A DNA stretch of 54,175 nucleotides from Prochlorococcus sp. AG-424-A03 (GCA_003213375.1 QCNA01000003.1:1-54175), one strand, 5' to 3'. Counted from the stretch's first letter, positions 39,336 through 49,244 are shown. The notes: generated by a model not told the origin, from the letters alone. A program made the numbers and translations.

Positions 39336-41942
39336 ATGCACAATCCAAAAAACCAAAAGAGTATTTCAAGATATGTAAAACTTGAAGATTACAAACCTTT
39401 TGATTATGAAATTCCAGAAATTTTTTTGGACTTTGTAATTAAGAAAAATGCTGTTTATGTTACAACGAAACTAAAATTGGTTAAAAAAAATAAGAATACC
39501 AGAAATCTTATTCTAGATGGTACTGGTATATTAATAAAAAAAATATTTATAGATAAATCACTACTAGAAAAGGAATACTACAAACAGCAAAAAAATAACT
39601 TGAAAATTAAAAATATAAATAAAGATAATTTTTTATTAAAGATAGAAGGAATTATTAAACCAAAGGAAAATACATCCCTTTTAGGAATGTATGAGAGCAA
39701 TGGAATTATAACTACGCAATGCGAGGCAGAGGGATTTAGAAGGATAAGCTTTCACTCTGATAGGCCTGATATTCTAAGCAAATACACCGTGAGAATTGAG
39801 GCAGACAAGAACGATTATCCTGTGTTACTTTCAAATGGTAATGTCTTAAAAGAAAATAATCTTACAAATAATCGACATGAAATAATTTGGGAAGACCCAT
39901 ATCCGAAACCTTCATATCTATTTGCATTGGTAGCAGGGAAACTTAATTGTGTAAAAGACCATTTCAGAACAAAATCGAATAAAAAAGTAAAAATAAATAT
40001 TTATATTGAGTATGGCGATGAAAAATATGTTCAACATGCAATAAGTTCCTTAAAGAAATCTATGAAATGGGACGAGGATAAATATAATCTTGAATACGAT
40101 TTGTCATTGTTCAATATAGTTGCAGTGAGGCACTTCAATATGGGAGCAATGGAAAATAAAAGTCTCAATATTTTCAACTCAAAACTAATACTCGCTAATT
40201 CTGAAACAACAACTGATGAGGAATTAGAAAGAATAGAGGGTGTTATCGCCCATGAATACTTCCATAATTGGACGGGAAATAGAGTGACTTGTAGGGATTG
40301 GTTTCAATTATCTCTAAAGGAGGGTTTAACAGTATTCAGAGATCAACAATTTACTGCAGACCTTCATAATCATGAAATCAAAAGACTTGAGGATGCAAAA
40401 TTTCTTAGAAGAAATCAATTTAGAGAGGATTCTGGTCCAACATCGCATCCTGTAATGCCAGAAAAGTATCAAGAAATAGACAATTTCTATACGACGACGA
40501 TATACGAAAAGGGATCAGAAATAATTAGAATGCTTAACAAGCTTGTAAAAGATGAAAATTTCTATAAAGGATTTAGTAATTACATCTCAACATATGATGG
40601 TAAAGCTGCAACAATAGACCAATTTGTCGATAAAATTTTGGAGTACAATAAGGAAATCGATCCTAAAGAATTTAAAGTCTGGTATAAGCAAAATGGCACC
40701 CCAAATGTTAAATTCAAGAGAATTTGGGATCAAACAGACTATAAACTTACCATTCAAGCCTATCAAAGTAATCCAATAAAGAAAAACCCCTATAATGATT
40801 TACCTTTAATAATTCCTATAAATCTTGCTATATTTTGCGGTGAAAATAAAACGATAAAAAAAACAGTTGTTTTAAAAACAAAAAAACAAGAATTTATTTT
40901 TAGGAATATAAGAACTAGCCTCCAGATCCCCTTAGTAACTTATTTTCGTGAATTCTCTTCACCAGTAGAGTGGGAATCAGACACTACCTTGGATGAAAAT
41001 TTTTTAATCTTAAAATATGAAAAAGATTTTTTTACACTATCTAATACTGTAAAGGTATTTTATAAAAAAATCATTTTATGCAGATTAGATGAAAAACCAG
41101 GTCATAAAATTGAAAATAAATTAATAAACACCTTAATATCATTTATAAAAAATAAAGATATTAATTTATCTCTTTTATCAGAATTACTTAGTATTCCGAC
41201 ATTTGCTGAAATTGAATCAGAGATGGAAAATATAGACCCTTTAAAAATATATAAAACTATTGACGAATTAAATTATTTATTCGGTACGAAATTAAAAAAT
41301 GAATTATATTTTAAGCTCCAAGAAATAGAGAAAAATCTAGATAAAGTGTGGCCAAAAGGTAAAAATGAAAGAAGATTAATCGAAACTATTTGGAAACTAC
41401 TCTTACACAGTGATGATGAAGAAATTAAAAGAAAAATAATTAATTATGTCGATAGTAATTCGATGACGCTAGCAAAAGCTGCATTGAATTCTTTCAGTAG
41501 GATTAATTGCCCTGAAAGAAAAATTATTTCAAATTTGTTCTTCAATAAATGGAAAAATAATAGTGTCGTTTTAGATAGTTGGTTCTCATTCAATGCATCT
41601 ATAGAAATTGATGAAAAAACAAGCAGCATTGAAAAATTATTTGAAAATAAGTTTTTTGATTCAAAATCACCAAACACCTTAAGAGCTATATTAAATACTT
41701 TCGTAACAAGAAATAGTACTTTTCATGCAATAGATGGTTCTGGTTATAGATATATTGCAAAAAAGATAATTGACTTTGATAAATTAAATCCAATCGTAAT
41801 TTCCCGTTTTGTTAAAGTATTTAGTAGATACAATTATTATTCAGAACCTTACAAAAGTAATATGATAAAAACAATAAAGCAGATTAAAAAAAATAAACTA
41901 TCAACAAATACTAAAGAAGTATTAGATGCAATAATTGATTGA
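39336..41942 (+). CDS. pepN: Aminopeptidase N (M1 family)
   Basis: GAMENKSLNIF, VIAHEYFHNWTGNRVTCRDWFQLSLKEGLTVFRDQ. Confidence 0.97.
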   Translation: MHNPKNQKSISRYVKLEDYKPFDYEIPEIFLDFVIKKNAVYVTTKLKLVKKNKNTRNLILDGTGILIKKIFIDKSLLEKEYYKQQKNNLKIKNINKDNFLLKIEGIIKPKENTSLLGMYESNGIITTQCEAEGFRRISFHSDRPDILSKYTVRIEADKNDYPVLLSNGNVLKENNLTNNRHEIIWEDPYPKPSYLFALVAGKLNCVKDHFRTKSNKKVKINIYIEYGDEKYVQHAISSLKKSMKWDEDKYNLEYDLSLFNIVAVRHFNMGAMENKSLNIFNSKLILANSETTTDEELERIEGVIAHEYFHNWTGNRVTCRDWFQLSLKEGLTVFRDQQFTADLHNHEIKRLEDAKFLRRNQFREDSGPTSHPVMPEKYQEIDNFYTTTIYEKGSEIIRMLNKLVKDENFYKGFSNYISTYDGKAATIDQFVDKILEYNKEIDPKEFKVWYKQNGTPNVKFKRIWDQTDYKLTIQAYQSNPIKKNPYNDLPLIIPINLAIFCGENKTIKKTVVLKTKKQEFIFRNIRTSLQIPLVTYFREFSSPVEWESDTTLDENFLILKYEKDFFTLSNTVKVFYKKIILCRLDEKPGHKIENKLINTLISFIKNKDINLSLLSELLSIPTFAEIESEMENIDPLKIYKTIDELNYLFGTKLKNELYFKLQEIEKNLDKVWPKGKNERRLIETIWKLLLHSDDEEIKRKIINYVDSNSMTLAKAALNSFSRINCPERKIISNLFFNKWKNNSVVLDSWFSFNASIEIDEKTSSIEKLFENKFFDSKSPNTLRAILNTFVTRNSTFHAIDGSGYRYIAKKIIDFDKLNPIVISRFVKVFSRYNYYSEPYKSNMIKTIKQIKKNKLSTNTKEVLDAIID

Positions 41943-41956
41943 TTAATTTACTATAT

Positions 41957-42178
41957 TTAACCAAATATAACAATAACAATTGTAAATACTAAAAATAAAA
42001 TAAATACAACATTCCTATTAATAAAAATATAATCAAATACATTTTTATTATTAACTTTATTCCACTTTTTATTGACGTATTCCTTAGTTATAAATTTATT
42101 AGGTCTGCCACAATATAAACATGTTGGAGAAGTTTTTAAAATTAAATTTTTACATTGGGGGCACTTTTTTTTTTCCAT
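41957..42178 (-). CDS. Zinc-ribbon membrane protein
   Basis: MEKKKCPQCKNLILKTSPTCLYCGRPN plus C-terminal TM. Confidence 0.8.
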   Translation of the reverse strand: MEKKKCPQCKNLILKTSPTCLYCGRPNKFITKEYVNKKWNKVNNKNVFDYIFINRNVVFILFLVFTIVIVIFG

Positions 42179-42338
42179 ATTTTAATCTTACTGAATAAAA
42201 TTGAAATCAGAAACAATAAATAAAATAAGTAATTTAAATTTATTATTTTTTGAATAATTAAATATCATTGCAAAAAAAACTTTGATTCTAATTATTTGAA
42301 AAAATTAAATATAATAAATAATTAGTATTTGGTTTGAT

Positions 42339-42500
42339 ATGTTTGCTATTGCACTTGGAATGTCCCCTGTAGAAAAAATCACTGTTGCAATATCTGCTTC
42401 AATTTTTATAATCGCTTTTACATGGGTCTCGATTAAAGGAGATTTAAGAAAACTTGCTAATGAACTAATTGAAGATAATGAAAATAATCTTGATAATTAA
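42339..42500 (+). CDS. Small single-TM protein (53 aa)
   Basis: MFAIALGMSPVEKITVAISASIFIIAFTWVSIKGDLRKLANELIEDNENNLDN. Confidence 0.65.
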   Translation: MFAIALGMSPVEKITVAISASIFIIAFTWVSIKGDLRKLANELIEDNENNLDN

Positions 42501-42515
42501 AAAAAATTTTTTAAC

Positions 42516-42716
42516 CTACTTTGCATGCAAACTAGGATAATCAATAATATGCCTAATTTCTTTTAGAGAAGAACCATAGATTTTTTCACCATTTAGGTGG
42601 ACTCCAATCCATTTTTCCTTTTGATTAAAAAAATTACTTTTAGTAGCATCCCTCTCGAGATAATCTTTATTATCCCAATTTAAAGTTATATCCCAACCTT
42701 TATAATTTTCTATCAT
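42516..42716 (-). CDS. Hypothetical protein (66 aa)
   Basis: ORF with coherent composition. Confidence 0.6.
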   Translation of the reverse strand: MIENYKGWDITLNWDNKDYLERDATKSNFFNQKEKWIGVHLNGEKIYGSSLKEIRHIIDYPSLHAK

Positions 42717-42802
42717 TGTGAAATAGAGAACATACTTAAATAATACTCAGAGAGACAGAGAACAAAAACAAAGGAAATAAGTATTTTTTTCGTTATTATT
42801 AT

Positions 42803-43981
42803 TTAATATTTAGAACTGACTTTTATTCTACGAGCAGCTTCATCTGCATTTTTTCTAGCCAAATTGATGTCAGAATTTGATGAGAGGACAACACCCATTC
42901 TTCTGCCTTCTCTGGAAACTGGTTTGCCAAAAATGAGCACTTTAGTCTTTTCAAATTCTAATGCTTCATTGAGACCCTCATAAATAGGGTTTATAGACTC
43001 TTGATTAGAAAGTATAACTCTGGTTGCAGAGGGCTCTATAAGATCTATATGAGTTATTGGTAAATTTAAGAAAGCCCTTAAATGTAATTCAAATTCATTA
43101 ATATTTTGACTAACTAATGTAACCATTCCGGTGTCGTGTGGTCTTGGTGATAATTCTGAAAATATAACCTCACTTCCTCTTATAAAAAACTCTACTCCGT
43201 ATAATCCAGCTCCATTAAGGTTATTTAATATTTTACTTGTAATTCGCTTAGCTTCAATAATTAAGGAATCGTTTATTTCTATAGGTTGCCAACTACATTG
43301 ATAGTCTCCATTCGATTGAAGATGTCCAATTGGTAAACAAAAAATATTTTCGCCATTTTCTTTTCTTACAGTTAAAAGAGTAAACTCAAAATCAAAATTA
43401 ATAAATTCTTCAATAATTACACCTTTAACATTTCCTCTTGAATTTGCTTGTGCCTGTTTCCAAGCATTTTGTAAATCATTTTTTGTTTTAACCAAGCTCT
43501 GTCCCTTTCCTGAAGAGCTCATTAAAGGCTTAAGTAAAAGTGGGAATCCAATTTCATCTGCTTTCTTTTCTAGATCATCAAATTCAAAAATATAATCAAA
43601 CTTTGCAGTTTTAATTTTTAAATCTCTAGAAGCTAAGTTTCTAATTCTATCTCTATTCATTGTAATTTCTACAGTTCTGGCGTTGGGAACAATATTGAAT
43701 CCTTCATCCTCTAGTTCTTTAAGGGCTTCAATTGAAAGTGCCTCTATTTCTGGGACAACATAGTCAGGCTTAAATTCTTTTATAACATTTTTTAAAATAT
43801 TTTTATTTCCCATATCAATTACTCTTGAATAATCAGCAACTTGCATTGCAGGTGCTTTTTCATATCTATCAATAGCAATGACTTCTAATCCTAATCTTTT
43901 AGATTCTATTACTAATTCTTTTCCAAGCTCGCCACTACCAAGCAATAAAATCCTCTTTTTAGAAAAAATTGATTCTTTCAT
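42803..43981 (-). CDS. purT: Formate-dependent phosphoribosylglycinamide formyltransferase
   Basis: ILLLGSGELGKELVIESKRLGLEVIAIDRYEKAPAMQVADYSRVIDM; ATP-grasp; SPRPHDTGMVTL. Confidence 0.97.
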   Translation of the reverse strand: MKESIFSKKRILLLGSGELGKELVIESKRLGLEVIAIDRYEKAPAMQVADYSRVIDMGNKNILKNVIKEFKPDYVVPEIEALSIEALKELEDEGFNIVPNARTVEITMNRDRIRNLASRDLKIKTAKFDYIFEFDDLEKKADEIGFPLLLKPLMSSSGKGQSLVKTKNDLQNAWKQAQANSRGNVKGVIIEEFINFDFEFTLLTVRKENGENIFCLPIGHLQSNGDYQCSWQPIEINDSLIIEAKRITSKILNNLNGAGLYGVEFFIRGSEVIFSELSPRPHDTGMVTLVSQNINEFELHLRAFLNLPITHIDLIEPSATRVILSNQESINPIYEGLNEALEFEKTKVLIFGKPVSREGRRMGVVLSSNSDINLARKNADEAARRIKVSSKY

Positions 43982-43992
43982 ATATATAAAAT

Positions 43993-44235
43993 TTATTCGT
44001 CATCACCTGAAGGTTGTGAAGATGTATCATCTGTGATTTTTTTATCTTTAGAATAACTAAATAAAAAATTTCTACCAAACAAATTTTGACTTCGCATGCT
44101 ATTAGTTATTGATCTTGAAATTGCTCCTAAAAAAAAGATTCCAATCATTGCCCAAATAATTCTTTCTAAAGCAATTGCAGGTGAAAAACCTTGACCGGAA
44201 TTAATAATTTCAGTAAGTGGGTCTAAAGGGTCCAA
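43993..44235 (-). CDS. Hypothetical membrane protein (80 aa)
   Basis: ORF with one TM directly upstream of purT on the same strand. Confidence 0.65.
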   Translation of the reverse strand: MDPLDPLTEIINSGQGFSPAIALERIIWAMIGIFFLGAISRSITNSMRSQNLFGRNFLFSYSKDKKITDDTSSQPSGDDE

Positions 44236-44379
44236 ATTTAAACTAATTAATAATACTAATTATAGGGGGTTAAATAAATGAAAAATTAAAACTTATAAAA
44301 AAATAACCAAAACTACCATATAAATTAAACACAATAGAGTCTATACAATGCTATCTTCAAAGGGTGAATTTTTTTAGAC

Positions 44380-44859
44380 ATGCAAGTTGACGTACAAAAT
44401 ACTACTGTTCTTTCCGCGGACGGATCATCCATAAAACTAGGAGAATATTCAGGGGAAGTAATTTTAGTTGTTAATGTAGCTAGTTATTGCGGAAATACTG
44501 CTCAGTATGAGGATCTTCAAAAGCTACATAATTTATATTCAAGCAAAGGCCTTAGAATACTTGCATTCCCTTGTAATGATTTTGGTAAACAAGAACCCGA
44601 CTCTCTTTCAGAAATAAAAGATTTTTGCACAACAAAATATGGCGTTAAGTTTGAAATCTATGAAAAAGTTCATGCCAAAGGCAATACCACAGAACCATAC
44701 ACAACCCTTAACAAAGTTGAACCTGAAGGAGATGTCGAATGGAATTTCGAAAAGTTTCTGATAGGAAAAGATAGTAAAGTAATTGCAAGATTCAAGCCAG
44801 GTGTTAAACCGCTTGACGAAAACTTAATAGCAGCTATCGAGGTAGCTTTAGATTCATAA
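44380..44859 (+). CDS. Glutathione peroxidase family protein
   Basis: VNVASYCGNTAQYEDLQKLHN, LAFPCNDFGKQEP, WNFEKFLI motifs. Confidence 0.93.
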   Translation: MQVDVQNTTVLSADGSSIKLGEYSGEVILVVNVASYCGNTAQYEDLQKLHNLYSSKGLRILAFPCNDFGKQEPDSLSEIKDFCTTKYGVKFEIYEKVHAKGNTTEPYTTLNKVEPEGDVEWNFEKFLIGKDSKVIARFKPGVKPLDENLIAAIEVALDS

Positions 44860-44999
44860 CAACCAAACTTATAATTCAAATTAACATATTAAAAATAAAC
44901 ACTCTTTATATTTAACTAAAAAAATAACAAATTATTCTAAAAAATATCCTATTTTTAGGATTCAATTATTTCTAGTATTCTTTAAATTAATTTAAAATT

Positions 45000-45467
45000 T
45001 TATTTATTATCAGAATCAACTTCTACGTCTTTTATTTCATCTTTAACAGTTCTTTTTTTAGGTTTAATTGATTTTACTTCTGCCTCTACTATTTCTTCTT
45101 TAACTTCACTTTCTTCTGGTTTCTCTGATTTTACTTCTGCCTCTACTATTTCTTCTTTAACTTCACTTTCTTCTGGTTTCTCTGATTTTACTTCTGCCTC
45201 TACTATTTCTTCTTTAACTTCACTTTCTTCTGGTTTCTCTGATTTTACTTCTGCCTCTACTATTTCTTCTTTAACTTCACTTTCTTCTGGTTTCTCTGAT
45301 TTTACTTTTGAATTTGCTAAGCTTTGATCTTCATCATTACTTAAAAGGAATTTCAATAGTTTTTTAAATAATATGAAACCTTTTTCAATTCTTTTTGGAC
45401 CTAAAATCGAAAGCAAAATTACTAAAATTATGAATATTTCAGGTGAATTTAAACCTAATAGTTTCAT
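45000..45467 (-). CDS. TatA/B-like protein with 19-aa acidic/lysine tandem repeats
   Basis: N-terminal LNSPEIFIILVILLSILGPKRIEKG; repeats SEKPEESEVKEEIVEAEVK. Confidence 0.7.
   Translation of the reverse strand: MKLLGLNSPEIFIILVILLSILGPKRIEKGFILFKKLLKFLLSNDEDQSLANSKVKSEKPEESEVKEEIVEAEVKSEKPEESEVKEEIVEAEVKSEKPEESEVKEEIVEAEVKSEKPEESEVKEEIVEAEVKSIKPKKRTVKDEIKDVEVDSDNK
45070..45294. repeat. 57-bp tandem repeat, ~4 copies, inside the TatA/B-like gene
   Basis: Identical units TCTGATTTTACTTCTGCCTCTACTATTTCTTCTTTAACTTCACTTTCTTCTGGTTTC starting at 45124, 45181, 45238, plus a 54-bp first copy. Confidence 0.97.
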
Positions 45468-45514
45468 AAAATTTCATATTCTATATATATTTTAGTACAT
45501 GCTAAAAATTTAAT

Positions 45515-45949
45515 CTAATTATTCTCAAAAGTTGGTAAATAGAGTTCCCTATTTGATGCAATTAAACTTTCTTCTTTAAAAAAAATCTCTAGATCTTTTA
45601 GATCATTTATATCTACAAATTCACCACAATTATCTAATATATTATTATGGGTAAAATTCCATAAATTATCCAAATATTCGTCATCGTCTGGAAATGCTAC
45701 AAATTTTAAATAGGTATTATTCAAAGCATATTCACTAGCAAAATCAGAATCTAATCCTTCCCTTTTAGCATCACAAAAAACTTTAGCAAATCTTTTACCT
45801 ACTGAAGTTTGAGCACTCGATAAATCTAAATTGCCTTGAATAGCTTTTACATTTATTGGCGCAATAAAAATAATTATTGGGAGAAAAATAGATACTAATA
45901 TAAACAAAAAAATTTCCTTTTTAAATTTAAACTCAACATAAACTAGCAA
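45515..45949 (-). CDS. Exported small protein with C-x5-G ... C pattern
   Basis: Signal-like N-terminus; RFAKVFCDAKREGLDSDFASEYALNNTY...ILDNCG. Confidence 0.78.
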   Translation of the reverse strand: MLVYVEFKFKKEIFLFILVSIFLPIIIFIAPINVKAIQGNLDLSSAQTSVGKRFAKVFCDAKREGLDSDFASEYALNNTYLKFVAFPDDDEYLDNLWNFTHNNILDNCGEFVDINDLKDLEIFFKEESLIASNRELYLPTFENN

Positions 45950-46076
45950 AAAAATTAATCAATTAGGCCTATTTAAGTAAAAGCACTTATTAAAAATTAA
46001 GAAATAAATATAAATCATAAAATCAGCTCTATGTCTGAATTTATAATAAAGAAAGATTAAATAAATTTAAAATTAT

Positions 46077-47084
46077 ATGTCTTCAAATATAAAGCTAAAA
46101 GGAAGAGGAATTAACAGGATAATTACGAGTAACGTCATGCTATCGCCATTAGCAGGAGTTACAGATAACATTTTTAGGCGACTTGTTCGTAAATGGGCTC
46201 CAAACTCTTTACTTTTTACAGAAATGATAAATGCCACAAGTCTTAAAAAAGGATTTGGGACACAAAAAATCAATCAACTAGATTTAGAAGAAGGTCCAAT
46301 TGGGGTACAAATATTTGATAATAGACCATATGCTGTTTCTGAAGCCGCGAAACAAGCTGAAGACTCTGGAGCATTCTTAATTGATATAAATATGGGATGT
46401 CCAGTAAAAAAAATTGCAAAAAAAGGTGGAGGCAGTGCCCTAATTAAAGACCGAAAACTTGCTACAGAATTAGTCAAAAATGTTGTAAAAGCTGTTAGGG
46501 TTCCAGTAACAGTAAAAACACGACTTGGATGGGATAGTAAAGAAGAAAACATAGAGGATTTCTTATTTAAACTTCAAGATGCGGGAGCAACGATGATCAC
46601 ACTTCATGGAAGAACTAGAAAACAGGGGTTTTCAGGCAAGTCAGATTGGGAAATGATCGGGAGACTTAAAAAGTTGTTGGAAATTCCAGTAATTGCTAAT
46701 GGAGATATCAAAAATCCAGATGACGCTCTTAATTGTTTAAAAAAAACAAATGCTGATGGTGTAATGATTGGACGAGGAATTTTAGGATCCCCATGGAAAA
46801 TAGGAGAGATAGATTATGCTATTAGAGAAAATAAAAATTTTAAAGAACCAAACACAGAAGAAAAACTATATTTAATTATTGAGCATCTTGATGAATTAAT
46901 AAAAGAAAAAGGAGATCACGGCTTGCTAATTGCAAGGAAACATATCTCATGGACATGTAAAGACTTTAAGGGAGCATCAAATTTGAGAAATAACTTGGTT
47001 AGAGCTGTTGATAAAAATGAAGTTAAAAATTTAATAATTAAAATGATTAAAACTTTGAATAATGAAAAAAATACATTAGCTTAA
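46077..47084 (+). CDS. dus: tRNA-dihydrouridine synthase
   Basis: MLSPLAGVTDNIFRRLVRKW, DINMGCPVKKIAKKGGGSAL, TLHGRTRKQGFSG, ANGDI. Confidence 0.96.
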   Translation: MSSNIKLKGRGINRIITSNVMLSPLAGVTDNIFRRLVRKWAPNSLLFTEMINATSLKKGFGTQKINQLDLEEGPIGVQIFDNRPYAVSEAAKQAEDSGAFLIDINMGCPVKKIAKKGGGSALIKDRKLATELVKNVVKAVRVPVTVKTRLGWDSKEENIEDFLFKLQDAGATMITLHGRTRKQGFSGKSDWEMIGRLKKLLEIPVIANGDIKNPDDALNCLKKTNADGVMIGRGILGSPWKIGEIDYAIRENKNFKEPNTEEKLYLIIEHLDELIKEKGDHGLLIARKHISWTCKDFKGASNLRNNLVRAVDKNEVKNLIIKMIKTLNNEKNTLA

Positions 47085-47102
47085 AACAAATTTATTTTTT
47101 TA

Positions 47103-47357
47103 ATGAAAATTATTAGTAAAGAAACAAGTAAAAGAGTTTGTGATCATATGAATAATGATCACATTGATTCTGTTCACAAATATCTTATTCATTATGGAAA
47201 GATATCAAGATTTGAGAATGCTTATATGGAAGAAATTAGTAACAGTTATATAAAAATCAATTACGATGGCCAATCAGCAATTATCAATTTTAGGAATGAA
47301 ATATCTGAAGAAGAAATTCATTCAACTTTAGTATCAATGATTAAAGAGATTAAATAA
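47103..47357 (+). CDS. DUF2470-like protein
   Basis: RVCDHMNNDHIDSVHKYLIHYG...INFRNEISEEEIHSTLVSMI. Confidence 0.75.
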   Translation: MKIISKETSKRVCDHMNNDHIDSVHKYLIHYGKISRFENAYMEEISNSYIKINYDGQSAIINFRNEISEEEIHSTLVSMIKEIK

Positions 47358-47379
47358 TAAATATATTTATATAAAAAAT

Positions 47380-47544
47380 CTAATTTTTATTTTCATAGTA
47401 ATCAGTTATTTTTTTACATTCTTCAAATGAAAGGATGCTTAATCTAGATGTGGCTTTTATTTTTAGAATTACACAAACAGCTAATAAGTCAGAGCTATCA
47501 ACATTAAGTGCTTCAGAAAGCTCTAGAACCCTAAGACCTTTCAT
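47380..47544 (-). CDS. Stand-alone IF-2 N-terminal-domain-like protein (54 aa)
   Basis: MKGLRVLELSEALNVDSSDLLAVCVILKIKATSRLSILSFEECKKITDYYENKN resembles the IF2_N helical domain; absent from ORF track. Confidence 0.65.
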   Translation of the reverse strand: MKGLRVLELSEALNVDSSDLLAVCVILKIKATSRLSILSFEECKKITDYYENKN

Positions 47545-47588
47545 AAGTATTAAAAAAATCCTTTTCTAAATTATCAAGAACCTTGAAA

Positions 47589-47825
47589 TCAATGGGCTGC
47601 ATTTTTCCCTAAACCTGCAACGAATGGAAAAGTTTGTTCATCTCCAAAAATATCTTCTGCTGAAGAATTAGAAATATTATTTTTTTTATTATCAGGCTTA
47701 ATTTCCTCAATTTCATTAGAAATATTCTCTTTAATGTTATTTTCAATTTCTTTTGCTAATAAATTATTCGTATTAGAAAATATTGAAAAAACTAATACAC
47801 ATAAAAACAAAATAATTCTTTTCAT
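47589..47825 (-). CDS. Exported hypothetical protein
   Basis: MKRIILFLCVLVFSIFSNTNNLLAKE signal peptide; C-terminus DIFGDEQTFPFVAGLGKNAAH. Confidence 0.7.
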   Translation of the reverse strand: MKRIILFLCVLVFSIFSNTNNLLAKEIENNIKENISNEIEEIKPDNKKNNISNSSAEDIFGDEQTFPFVAGLGKNAAH

Positions 47826-47929
47826 AAAAAACAAATTTATCTAATACTATTTTCATACGCCAATAAAGTTATTAAGAAAAACTAGATAATTTTAAAACAA
47901 ATCTAAATAAATCAAAATAAAAACAATAT

Positions 47930-48166
47930 TCATCTTCCCAACTTATTTCTATTTTTAAATCTAATTAAAAAATAAAGACCTAGTAACAAAAGAATTGCCA
48001 AGGAGTACTGATTAAGAAAAACATAAACTATATATACGAGAAATGGGAACAGGCACGCCCTCTTAAAATTCAATTTCTGTTCCTTTGACATATTTTTCCA
48101 ATTTAAATATTCTTCCCATTGAAAAATCTTCTTCATTTTTTTACTTCTATTTTTACGATTAAACAT
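47930..48166 (-). CDS. Hypothetical membrane protein (78 aa)
   Basis: Basic N-terminus, two TM segments. Confidence 0.65.
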   Translation of the reverse strand: MFNRKNRSKKMKKIFQWEEYLNWKNMSKEQKLNFKRACLFPFLVYIVYVFLNQYSLAILLLLGLYFLIRFKNRNKLGR

Positions 48167-48272
48167 AACTTTATAAATATAGTCTTGATGATTCTTATGT
48201 TAATAAACAAAATTAATCTACAATATCAAAATAAGTTTTTTTCATTGAATAAAAATATTTTTTAAATAAAAT

Positions 48273-48692
48273 ATGAACTCAAAACCAGTTTGGAAAATAG
48301 AAAAAATTGTTTTACCTCAACATGCAGATCATGCAGGCGTAATGTGGCACGGTAAATATTTTAATTGGCTTGAAGAAAGCCGCATAAATGCACTTTCGGA
48401 AGTAGGTATAAGTTATTTCGAACTAATTAAAAATGGCATAGATTTACCTTTAATCAATACTTCAATAAAATATAAATCTCCTTTATTTCTTGGTGAAAAA
48501 ATAATAATCGAGAGCGAATTCAATATTGATAAAAGTCCTAGGATTAATGTAATTTCAAAATTTCTTAACAAGAAAAATGAAATCTTAACGATTGCTGAAG
48601 TTAATTTAGTCTTAATAAATAAACTGAATTTTTCTATAATAAGAAAAAGGCCAGATTTCCTATCGGATGCCTTTAGTAAGTTAAACGGTTGA
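48273..48692 (+). CDS. 4HBT-family acyl-CoA thioesterase
   Basis: ADHAGVMWHGKYFNWLEESRINAL hot-dog thioesterase motif. Confidence 0.88.
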   Translation: MNSKPVWKIEKIVLPQHADHAGVMWHGKYFNWLEESRINALSEVGISYFELIKNGIDLPLINTSIKYKSPLFLGEKIIIESEFNIDKSPRINVISKFLNKKNEILTIAEVNLVLINKLNFSIIRKRPDFLSDAFSKLNG

Positions 48693-48734
48693 AACTATTA
48701 TCCGCCAATTGAATGATTTATTAGATTATTAATT

Positions 48735-48932
48735 ATGAATATATTTCAAGTTATTGATTCTTATCAATATGAAATGGAATCAAGATATCAAGAAAAATCA
48801 ATGCTTACAAATCTTTTTACAGAACATAAATTTATAGGGTGGTTAGGGTTGTTTATAGTATTTTTCTCTATCTTTGCAATTTTTGTTTTTCAATTTCTTG
48901 AGTGGGAAAGTAATGACAATAATAAAAGTTAA
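48735..48932 (+). CDS. Small membrane protein (65 aa)
   Basis: ORF with one TM helix. Confidence 0.6.
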   Translation: MNIFQVIDSYQYEMESRYQEKSMLTNLFTEHKFIGWLGLFIVFFSIFAIFVFQFLEWESNDNNKS

Positions 48933-48972
48933 GAAGATTTAATGCTTATAATTCAACTGAATGAATTAAAAA

Positions 48973-49224
48973 ATGGCTATCTACTTAAAAATAACTAACC
49001 CTACAGAGGTTGTAAAAAAAAAGACTTCAAAATGGCTTACAGATATTACACCTGAAAGAATTGATAGAAAATTGGTCGAGGATGAAGTAATAAAAGGCAT
49101 TATCGAGCAATTAACATTAGAAGGCATAAAAGGAGAAATATCAGCAATTAATGGGTTTGAAGTAAATGAATCTTCAGTAATAACAAAAAATAATTTTGTT
49201 ATTAGAAAAACAAAAACTTTTTAG
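48973..49224 (+). CDS. Conserved hypothetical protein (83 aa)
   Basis: ORF with coherent composition. Confidence 0.65.
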   Translation: MAIYLKITNPTEVVKKKTSKWLTDITPERIDRKLVEDEVIKGIIEQLTLEGIKGEISAINGFEVNESSVITKNNFVIRKTKTF

Positions 49225-49244
49225 ATCGAAAATAAAAATCTTTA

